Shown here: one piece after another, positions 1 through 5,800 of the stretch | Numbering within the stretch: the stretch's first letter is position 1 | Layout: each line of letters starts with the position of its first letter | Assembly (NCBI GenBank): GCA_005883115.1 | Contig: VAZQ01000263.1 | Coordinates: forward strand, 1 to 5,800 | Direction of reading: 5' to 3' | Origin: Alphaproteobacteria bacterium | GTDB taxonomy: Bacteria; Pseudomonadota; Alphaproteobacteria; Rhizobiales; Xanthobacteraceae | DNA: 5,800 bases | Position numbers and translations under genes: made by a program | The notes under the pieces: generated by a model | Databases searched by the model: none | Seen by the model: only the letters and a program-made list of their open reading frames with translations | What the model was told of the DNA's origin: nothing

Positions 1-365
1 CGGGTTAGTTCGAGCATCAGGCCGATGGCAATGCCGGAGGTCGGACTGCCGACTGCTGGCGTGCCGCAGACGACGATGCCGCGCTCCTTGGCCGCGGTGA
101 CGTCGATCGATGCGTTGCGCAGGCCGGTGGTGATGAGCAGCTTGAGCTGTGGCAGTTTCTCGATCACGGCGCGCGGGAAGGCGGTGCGCTCGCGCATGGC
201 GCAGACGATCTCGAAGTCCTGCAGCGCCGCGATGACCTCATCGGCTCCGCCGAGATACGTGTTGAACACTTTGATGTCGAGGTCGCCCAAAACCTTCGAC
301 CAGTCGGCCACGGTGAGAGCGATGTTCTGGTAATCATCGAGGATCGCGCAGCGATGGCGAGGCAT
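1..365 (-). CDS. D-2-hydroxyacid dehydrogenase, N-terminal part (cut by window edge)
   Basis: The minus strand from an ATG at 365 stays open to base 1, giving 121 codons without a stop. It begins MPRHRCAILDDYQ and continues with FEIVCAMRERTAFPR (residues 51-65), LPQLKLLITTGLRNASIDV (81-89 hold TGLRNASID) and RGIVVCGTPAVGSPTSGIA. This order is typical of the substrate-binding half of the D-isomer-specific 2-hydroxyacid dehydrogenases (SerA/PGDH-like), cytoplasmic NAD(P)-dependent enzymes that interconvert 2-keto acids and D-2-hydroxy acids. The last visible helix (GIAIGLMLELT) is the one that precedes the Rossmann fold, so the GxGxxG nucleotide loop and the catalytic Arg, Glu and His lie outside the window. 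The substrate cannot be named from this part. No strong Shine-Dalgarno sequence precedes the ATG, but the N-terminal residues fit the family start. It reads away from the two small ORFs upstream on the same strand, with a 245-nt gap that holds its likely control region. Confidence 0.9.
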   Translation of the reverse strand, partial: MPRHRCAILDDYQNIALTVADWSKVLGDLDIKVFNTYLGGADEVIAALQDFEIVCAMRERTAFPRAVIEKLPQLKLLITTGLRNASIDVTAAKERGIVVCGTPAVGSPTSGIAIGLMLELT

Positions 366-382
366 GAGACAATATCCGTGTG

Positions 383-434
383 TTGGCCTGTGGAGACGAA
401 GGAAGGGTGGGCTCGTCCCTATAGCACAGGCCAA
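383..434. promoter_or_regulatory. 10-bp inverted repeat upstream of the dehydrogenase gene (candidate operator or leader hairpin)
   Basis: TTGGCCTGTG at 383-392 is matched perfectly by its reverse complement CACAGGCCAA at 425-434, with 32 nt between. The arm centres are 42 bp apart, close to four helical turns, so two protein dimers or one looped tetramer could bind on the same DNA face. The near arm lies about 18 nt before the ATG at 365. The far arm touches a -10-like element. The arms could also pair in RNA if transcription starts upstream of 434. The repeat is read directly; the regulatory role is inference. Confidence 0.4.
418..426 (-). promoter_or_regulatory. possible extended -10 element for the dehydrogenase gene
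   Basis: On the minus strand this reads TGCTATAGG, resembling an extended -10 (TGnTATAAT). No convincing -35 hexamer lies 16-18 bp upstream. If used, transcription would start near 411 and give a leader of about 45 nt containing the 383-392 repeat arm. Weak, based on one motif only. Confidence 0.25.
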
Positions 435-542
435 TCGCCACGCGCCGCAATCGCCGCGCCTCTTGGCGGAAATCCTGAGAGAAAGGAGACCGTCACCGCG
501 TGCTAGCGGGCATCACGCCAAACTCGCGGGTGCGGGAACCCG

Positions 543-559
543 GCCCGCGTCCTGCGGGC
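543..559. other. small GC-rich hairpin downstream of the first small ORF
   Basis: GCCCGC (543-548) and GCGGGC (554-559) form a perfect 6-bp stem with a 5-nt loop, about 50 nt past the stop of the minus-strand ORF at 611-814. There is no T-run after it on either strand, so it is not a standard intrinsic terminator. It could simply be a by-product of high GC. In the rest of 435-610 I see no gene or RNA that I can support. Confidence 0.2.
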
Positions 560-610
560 GCCCGAGAACTCGTCCGTTCTACGCGAGTATCTCCGCTCTG
601 TGCGGCGCGC

Positions 611-814
611 TCAGCGCTTCGCGCGCACGCGCACGAGCGCCGGCATCCCATCGTGTTTGGCATGCCATTTGGGGCCCGGCCCGCGCATGTAATAAAGTTC
701 GGGCCGGTACGGATCGAACAGGCTTCGCGTCAAAGTCTCTACGAATTCGGCGAGATCCGCCAACACGCTTCGCGCCCGACCTTGGCTCGCGCCGCGTCTA
801 ATTGCCTTTGCCAT
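611..814 (-). CDS. small basic protein of unknown function, paralogue A (67 aa)
   Basis: I do not recognise a family. From an ATG at 814 the frame encodes 67 residues starting MAKAIRRG and ending VRVRAKR. It has a basic N-terminus (1-15), a predicted amphipathic helix (about 16-33, SVLADLAEFVETLTRSLF), then a conserved core at 34-55 (DPYRPE, YYMRGPGP, W50, AKHD) and a short basic tail. There is no signal peptide or membrane segment. The core is repeated in the second small ORF at 1059-1334, where 19 of 22 residues are identical although the DNA differs at 15 of 66 bases, 11 of them third codon positions; that pattern points to selection on this reading frame. The frame stays open further upstream to a TTG at 994, but the ATG at 814 gives the N-terminus resembling the other copy (MAKA versus MARR). 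GGATGGGG just upstream is a weak ribosome site. High R/K content suggests nucleic-acid or ribosome binding, but this is speculation. Confidence 0.55.
   Translation of the reverse strand: MAKAIRRGASQGRARSVLADLAEFVETLTRSLFDPYRPELYYMRGPGPKWHAKHDGMPALVRVRAKR
650..715 (-). repeat. diverged coding repeat, copy A (core of small ORF A)
   Basis: This 66-bp stretch aligns without gaps to 1152-1217: 51 of 66 bases match. Twelve of 22 codons differ and nine of those differences are synonymous in the minus-strand frame. The similarity continues more weakly towards the N-terminal helix (ADLAEF versus ADIGEL). It therefore behaves as a protein-coding duplication rather than a mobile or palindromic DNA repeat. 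Confidence 0.8.
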
Positions 815-1058
815 GACCCCATCCAGCGCGACTGGCGCCGGCTCCCCGTTCGCTCCGTCCCCATCGCCCGGAGCGCCCCTTTGCGCGTATTGTCCCGGCA
901 AATTTGTTAAAAACCAGTACGAATTCCCTAGTGATTTCAGATTCGTGAGCGAGCGTTGCAGAAAAGCTACGGTTAGGGTTAAGGATCGATGCAATTAGGT
1001 CACACTTCGGCGCCGCGACGGCACGAATGGCCGGGCTGGGGCGGGGCGCGCAACGAGC
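815..1058. other. gap between the two small ORFs with an AT-rich patch
   Basis: The gap is 244 nt. Bases about 899-947 are clearly richer in A and T than the surroundings (runs such as AAATTTGTTAAAAA), the sort of patch in which a promoter for the minus-strand ORF at 611-814 might lie. I could not find a convincing -35/-10 pair. ACGAAT (919-924) and ATTCGT (941-946) form a short inverted repeat. No RNA gene or third copy of the paralogue is visible. Confidence 0.3.
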
Positions 1059-1334
1059 TTACGAGCCTCGAATCAGCACTGCGACCGCAACCGCATTGGA
1101 AGCGCGAGGCAGCGGTGCGGGCACTGCAACCGCGTCGACTCTCTGCGCGCGGTCATGCTTGGCACGCCACCGGGGCCCTGGGCCGCGCATGTAGTAGCGC
1201 TCCGGCCGGTACGGATCGAGCAGGGCTTTGACCACATCGTGCAAGAGCTCACCAATGTCGGCGGCAAGCCGCGCCTGACGGCGAGCAGCACGGTTGCGGA
1301 ATCTGGTTGCCCTGATCATGACGCGCCTTGCCAT
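1059..1334 (-). CDS. small basic protein of unknown function, paralogue B (91 aa)
   Basis: Function unknown; this is a second copy of the protein at 611-814. From an ATG at 1334 it encodes 91 residues: a strongly basic N-terminus (MARRVMIRATRFRNRAAR), a predicted amphipathic helix (about 22-39, ADIGELLHDVVKALL), the shared core at 40-61 (DPYRPE, YYMRGPGP, W56, AKHD) and a longer tail (62-91) rich in Ala and Val with no counterpart in copy A. Within the tail, a 13-bp DNA element (GCACTGCRACCGC on the plus strand, 1076-1088 and 1121-1133) recurs in frame 45 bp apart and encodes AVAV both times. I prefer the ATG at 1334 because GGATGAGG lies 8 nt before it and the N-terminus resembles copy A; in-frame ATGs at 1349 and 1364 are possible. 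No signal peptide is seen. It may share a transcript with copy A, 244 nt downstream on the same strand. Confidence 0.55.
   Translation of the reverse strand: MARRVMIRATRFRNRAARRQARLAADIGELLHDVVKALLDPYRPERYYMRGPGPRWRAKHDRAQRVDAVAVPAPLPRASNAVAVAVLIRGS
1152..1217 (-). repeat. diverged coding repeat, copy B (core of small ORF B)
   Basis: Counterpart of 650-715. The three amino-acid changes inside the core are L/R, K/R and H/R, two of them conservative. All other codon differences are silent, for example GGG/GGC, CCG/CCA and CAC/CAT. Confidence 0.8.
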
Positions 1335-1425
1335 TACTGCTGGCCTCATCCATTCGTTGGTCATCGCGTGCAGCGTCCGAGTTCAACAAACGGTCCGTTC
1401 GGTTGATTAAACCTTCGTAAGACTC

Positions 1426-1442
1426 GTCGAGCCTGCCTCGAC
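1426..1442. repeat. short inverted repeat (6-bp stem, 5-nt loop)
   Basis: GTCGAG at 1426-1431 and CTCGAC at 1437-1442 are perfect reverse complements around CCTGC. No T-run follows on either strand. It lies between paralogue B and the ettA leader. Role unknown; possibly chance. Confidence 0.25.
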
Positions 1443-1455
1443 CGTCTTCCAAGCG

Positions 1456-1516
1456 TCACATGGGGTTATCGCCGCACGGCGGATGTGATGCCCGTCACAT
1501 CTTCTCGCGTTTGTGA
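1456..1516. promoter_or_regulatory. cluster of TGTGA/TCACA half-sites with one perfect CRP/FNR-type palindrome
   Basis: The palindrome at 1482-1501 reads GATGTGA-TGCCCG-TCACATC, with 7-bp arms and the TGTGA-N6-TCACA core known for CRP-family regulators. Further half-sites flank it: TCACAT at 1456-1461 and TGTGA at 1512-1516. A small GC hairpin (CGCCG-CA-CGGCG, 1470-1481) lies between the first and second half-sites. The palindrome is 133 bp before the ettA ATG at 1634 and about 150 bp before the start of paralogue B on the other strand, so it could control either direction. The sequence match is seen; the regulator is inferred, and alphaproteobacterial CRP-like proteins do not all use the enterobacterial consensus. 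Confidence 0.45.
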
Positions 1517-1633
1517 TCGAGCAGGGGCGATCTTGGCGCGGCCTTGCTCTCGGCCCGAGAGGTCGCTACATCAGCCCCGACCTCCCCACATCCGGCGCCG
1601 ATCGGCGCCCAACAACGCGAGCGGGGCGTATTG

Positions 1634-3285
<1,652 letters not shown>

Positions 3286-3286
<1 letters not shown>

Positions 3287-4059
3287 TGATCGAGGACTGG
3301 AGCGCGCGCCAATACCTGAAGTTCGAGGATGAGCGCACCCGCCCGCCGCGCGATCTCTTGGCGCAGGTGCCGCTCACGTCCGCACGCCGCGTGGTCGATC
3401 TTGGCTGCGGGCCCGGTAATTCCACCGAACTCTTGCTGCAACGCTTTCCGCAGGCGCAGGTGATCGGGGTCGACTCATCGCCCGACATGCTGCGCCAGGC
3501 GCGCGAGCGGCTTCCCAATAGCGAATTCGCGCAAGCCGATCTCGCCAGTTGGAGCCCGCCCGAGCGCACCGATCTGTTGTTCGGCAACGCGGTCTTTCAA
3601 TGGGTGCCTGACCATCCCGCCGTGTTGCGGCGGTTACTTGGGGCGCTTCCCGCGGGCGGCGTGTTGGCGGTGCAGATGCCCGACAACACCGAGGAGCCGG
3701 CGCTCGCCCTCATGCGCGAGGTGGCGGCAAGCGGACCGTGGGCCGCGCCGCTCGCGTTGGCCGCGGCCGCGCGCGACGACCTTCCGACGCCGGTTGCTTA
3801 TTACGATTTGCTCAAGCCCCATTGCGCGCAGCTCGACATCTGGCACACCGTCTATAACCACGTGATGGCGGCCCCGGACGCCCTCGTCGAGTGGTTCCGC
3901 GGCTCGGCGTTACGACCGTTTCTTTCCCCGCTCGACGAGGTTATGCGCCGCGGGTTCGTGGCCGAGTACACGGCGCGTATCGCGAAAGCCTATCCGCCGC
4001 GACACGACGGTCGCGTGCTGCTGCGCTTTCCACGGCTCTTCATCGTGGCAGTGCGATAG
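3286..4059 (+). CDS. tam: trans-aconitate 2-methyltransferase
   Basis: This encodes 257 residues, close to the roughly 252 of E. coli Tam. Tam is a cytoplasmic class I methyltransferase that moves a methyl group from S-adenosylmethionine to trans-aconitate, a spontaneous by-product that inhibits aconitase. Visible SAM-fold motifs are motif I VVDLGCGPGNST (36-47), the acidic end of strand 2 (GVDSS, D63), QADL (D85) and motif IV/V NAVFQWVPDH (101-110), typical of the Tam family, followed by GVLAVQMPDN (125-134). The N-terminus (MIEDWSARQYLKFEDERTRP) and the middle segment DDLPTPVAYYDLL also fit Tam rather than generic methyltransferases. Its ATG shares a base with the ettA stop (TAATG), so translation is probably coupled and there is no separate promoter. 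It ends 70 nt from the convergent HPF-like gene, with no clear terminator in between. Confidence 0.9.
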
Positions 4060-4129
4060 GCGGACGTGGAATTCGCGACGAGCGCCGAGCTGCTGAATTG
4101 CCGCGCGCGTTGAATATTAGCCTCGAGCA

Positions 4130-4723
4130 CTACTGCGTGTCCGAGCTTCTCCCCTTCAGGCGCACCTTGGTTGCGATCGGGCCCGTGTCGCCCACGTCCT
4201 CATTGTAATAGACCTCGTCTGCGGGCTTGAGATCATCGAAGTCGCCGGACAGCAGCGAGTTGCGGTGGAAGTAGAGCAGGCCGCCCTCTTTGGTGAGCAG
4301 GAATCCGAAATCCTCCTCGGGTGTGACCTCCGCGATCTGCCCGAGCGATTGGTTCTCGGTGTCGTGATCGCCGGCCTTGGTGCGGCCGTCACGCTGCTCT
4401 TTGAGGTCAAGCAGCCGCCGCTCGGCAATGCGAAACGCCTCGTTGATGGCTTTGTGCAGGTCCGGGTGCTGGTACTTGCGCAGCAAGTGCTCGGGTTCGT
4501 GGCTGACGACGAGGTCGCCGCGGCCGGGAATACCGAGCTCAATGTGGACCACAGGAGGGATGGTGCCGGTGAGGTCCTTGGCGCGCTGATCGATCCGTAC
4601 CCGGCACGAGACCAGCCGGTCGTAGAGCTTTTCAAGATCGGCGACCCGCGCTCGGATTTGCTGCTCCGCCCAATCGGAACTTTCGATGTTGTGGAAGGCG
4701 ATCTCCAGCGGTACTTGCAGCAT
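4130..4723 (-). CDS. HPF/RaiA-like ribosome hibernation protein fused to a cold-shock-like domain
   Basis: From the ATG at 4723 this is 197 residues. Residues about 1-110 (MLQVPLEIAFHNIESSDW, then ARVADLEKLYDRLVSCRVRID, HIELGIPGRGDLVVS and DLHKAINEAFRIAERRL) fit the S30AE/HPF-RaiA fold, which binds the 30S decoding site and inactivates or protects ribosomes in slow growth. A polar linker (about 111-126) leads to a cold-shock-like beta-barrel (about 127-189): GQIAEVTPEEDFGFL followed by LLYFHRNSL, matching RNP1 and RNP2 with the aromatic residues and His kept. The usual Lys/Gly before the RNP1 Phe is replaced by acidic residues. Canonical long HPFs carry a dimerisation domain in that place. 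An in-frame ATG at 4735 adds four residues, but GGAG at 4730-4733 sits 6 nt before the ATG at 4723, so I prefer the latter. It is convergent with tam and divergent from the transglycosylase gene. Confidence 0.88.
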   Translation of the reverse strand: MLQVPLEIAFHNIESSDWAEQQIRARVADLEKLYDRLVSCRVRIDQRAKDLTGTIPPVVHIELGIPGRGDLVVSHEPEHLLRKYQHPDLHKAINEAFRIAERRLLDLKEQRDGRTKAGDHDTENQSLGQIAEVTPEEDFGFLLTKEGGLLYFHRNSLLSGDFDDLKPADEVYYNEDVGDTGPIATKVRLKGRSSDTQ

Positions 4724-4729
4724 CGGCGG

Positions 4730-4733
4730 CTCC
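4730..4733 (-). promoter_or_regulatory. Shine-Dalgarno sequence that decides the start of the HPF-like gene
   Basis: GGAG on the minus strand lies 6 nt upstream of the ATG at 4723. The alternative ATG at 4735 has no comparable purine block at the right distance, and it would place GGAG inside the coding sequence. Confidence 0.5.
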
Positions 4734-4735
4734 AT

Positions 4736-4842
4736 ATCTTGGGCGCTTTTGGCATTTTTATTAACGCTTGGCCGGCTTGAATCGTTGCAGCCGAACGCGG
4801 CAGGGGATCGAGCCGGGCCTTGGCACGTAGAGGGAAGCGATC
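4736..4842. other. divergent control region between the HPF-like and transglycosylase genes
   Basis: About 107 nt separate the two divergent starts, so promoters for both should lie here. The only clear landmark is an AT-rich block (about 4752-4764, CATTTTTATTAAC) near the HPF side. I found no convincing -35/-10 pair on either strand. On the right side GAGGGAA (4830-4836) is a good ribosome site for the ATG at 4843. Confidence 0.35.
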
Positions 4843-5800
4843 ATGCGTCGACTTGGTAGCTATGCGGCAATCCTCATAAGTGTGTGGATCGCCGCGCTCA
4901 CATGCGCGCGGGCAGCCGATCCAGGTTTTCAAAAGTGGCTGCAGGAGCTCTGGCCCCAGGCGGAAACGCTCGGTGTTTCGCGGGAGACGTTCGACGCGGC
5001 GACGCGCGCGCTCGAGCCCGATCTCACGCTGCCCGATCTTGATCTTCCCGGCCGGGAAGGCGCGCCGCCGCGCGGGCAAGCCGAGTTCGTGCAGACGCCG
5101 GCCGACTACATCAAGGAGACCACGATCGCTAACCTTGCCGCACAGGCGAAAAAGCTCGCCGCCGAGCACGCGCGCACACTCGCCGCCATCGAGCAGCAAT
5201 TTGGCGTCCCCGGAAACATCCTGCTTGCGATTTGGGGCCGCGAGACCGCGTTCGGCGGCTACAAGCTGCCGAAGAACGCCGTGACAGTGCTCGCCACGCA
5301 GGGCTATTACGGGCGGCGGAAGGATTTCTTCCGCCAGGAGTTCCTCTATGCGCTCAAGATGCTCGAAGAGGGGCACGTCAAGCTCGCCGACATGCGCAGC
5401 TCCTGGGGCGGCGCCATGGGCCTGACCCAGTTCCTGCCCTCCGAATTCTACAAATACGCGGTTGATTTCGACGGCGACGGCAAGAAGGACATCTGGAGAT
5501 CGGTGCCGGATGCGCTCGCCTCCGCCGCGCAGCAGCTCGTTGGCAAAGGCTGGCAGCGCGGCACGCGCTGGGCCTATGAGGCGCGCGCCCCGCAAGGCGT
5601 CGACTGCACCATCGCTGTGCCCGAAGTCACGCGGCCGCTCGGCGAGTGGCTCAGCCAAGGATTTGTGCTCGCCCATGGCCGCAAGCCCACGCCGGCAGAG
5701 CTCGGTGAACCGGCGTCGCTGCTGCTGCCCGAAGGCACTTACGGGCCCGCGTTTCTCACGCTCAAGAACTACTACGTGATCAAGGAATACAATTTCTCCG
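4843..5800 (+). CDS. MltB-family lytic murein transglycosylase, secreted (cut by window edge)
   Basis: The frame from ATG 4843 is open to the window end (319 codons seen), preceded by GAGGGAA 6 nt upstream. Residues 1-24 are a signal peptide (MRRLGSYAAILISVWIAALT, then CARA) with an ARA|AD signal peptidase I site; C21 does not sit in a proper lipobox, so unlike E. coli MltB the protein is probably soluble in the periplasm. The glycoside hydrolase 103 domain follows: FGVPGNILLAIWGRETAFG (120-138) with catalytic E134, SSWGGAMGLTQFLPS (186-200), the EF-hand-like loop DFDGDGKKDIW (208-218), and NYYVIKEYNFS (309-319) near the domain end. The enzyme cleaves the MurNAc-GlcNAc bond of peptidoglycan to give 1,6-anhydro ends. 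Most of the catalytic domain is present; the last residues and any peptidoglycan-binding domain lie outside. The fit is to the alphaproteobacterial MltB-2 type. Confidence 0.92.
   Translation, partial: MRRLGSYAAILISVWIAALTCARAADPGFQKWLQELWPQAETLGVSRETFDAATRALEPDLTLPDLDLPGREGAPPRGQAEFVQTPADYIKETTIANLAAQAKKLAAEHARTLAAIEQQFGVPGNILLAIWGRETAFGGYKLPKNAVTVLATQGYYGRRKDFFRQEFLYALKMLEEGHVKLADMRSSWGGAMGLTQFLPSEFYKYAVDFDGDGKKDIWRSVPDALASAAQQLVGKGWQRGTRWAYEARAPQGVDCTIAVPEVTRPLGEWLSQGFVLAHGRKPTPAELGEPASLLLPEGTYGPAFLTLKNYYVIKEYNFS

Noticed and set aside
500..910. 136-codon plus-strand frame starting at a GTG after AAAGGAG
   Set aside because: The purine block is suggestive but 11 nt away. The frame runs antisense to paralogue A, where the codon-position pattern favours the minus strand, and its product shows no family features.
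921..936. GAATTCCCTAGTGATT, one base different from a common TA-cloning vector junction
   Set aside because: The flanking sequence does not continue into vector sequence and the mismatch falls inside the short match, so chance is more likely than contamination.
971..984. Telomere-like GGTTAGGGTTAAGG
   Set aside because: Barely two imperfect units in a bacterial intergenic region; chance similarity.
815..994. N-terminal extension of paralogue A up to a TTG at 994
   Set aside because: It is not matched in paralogue B, it uses a poor start codon, and it spans the AT-rich patch likely to hold control sequence.
813..998. 61-codon plus-strand ORF starting at the ATG overlapping the start of paralogue A
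   Set aside because: No ribosome site, Pro/Ser/Ala-biased first half, and no repeat counterpart near paralogue B.
1249..1452. 67-codon minus-strand frame from a TTG overlapping paralogue B in another frame
   Set aside because: Its second half is an out-of-frame reading of paralogue B. The first half has plausible composition but no ribosome site or homology I can see.
4060..4129. Possible bidirectional terminator between tam and the HPF-like gene
   Set aside because: A terminator is expected between convergent genes, but I see no stable stem followed by a T-run on either strand.
4156..5676. 506-codon open frame on the minus strand across the transglycosylase and HPF genes
   Set aside because: It lies antisense to two well-supported genes, its translation is low-complexity Arg/Ser/Ala-rich, and no family is recognisable. 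Long antisense frames are common in GC-rich DNA.

Overview
The window looks like chromosomal DNA of a GC-rich alphaproteobacterium, most likely in the Hyphomicrobiales (Bradyrhizobium/Xanthobacteraceae-like). I infer this from codon use, an EttA-type ABC-F protein followed by a trans-aconitate methyltransferase, a ribosome-hibernation protein fused to a cold-shock domain, and an MltB-type lytic transglycosylase. No database search was possible, so the genus is a guess.

Layout: (1) 1-365, minus strand: N-terminal third of a D-2-hydroxyacid dehydrogenase that runs off the left edge. A 10-bp inverted repeat with centres 42 bp apart, next to an extended -10-like element, sits just upstream of its start. 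(2) 366-1633: about 1.27 kb without a recognisable large gene. It holds two small minus-strand ORFs (611-814 and 1059-1334) that are diverged copies of each other. Both encode basic proteins sharing DPYRPE, YYMRGPGP and AKHD blocks, and most of their nucleotide differences are at third codon positions, so I treat them as real, uncharacterised paralogues. The region ends in a cluster of TGTGA/TCACA half-sites, including a perfect TGTGA-N6-TCACA palindrome of CRP/FNR type. (3) 1634-4059, plus strand: ettA overlapping tam by one base (TAATG), a likely two-gene operon. (4) 4130-4723, minus strand: HPF/RaiA-like domain fused to a cold-shock-like domain, convergent with tam. (5) 4843-5800, plus strand: MltB-family lytic murein transglycosylase with a signal peptide, cut by the right edge and divergent from the HPF gene.

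Functionally, EttA (ATP/ADP-gated translation control) and the HPF-like protein (ribosome protection in slow growth) both act on the ribosome and lie within 1 kb of each other, but in opposite orientation. Tam removes the aconitase inhibitor trans-aconitate, and the transglycosylase remodels peptidoglycan. I see no tRNA, rRNA, CRISPR array, insertion sequence or phage gene. The most novel item is the pair of small paralogous ORFs; the rest is largely ordinary housekeeping sequence.
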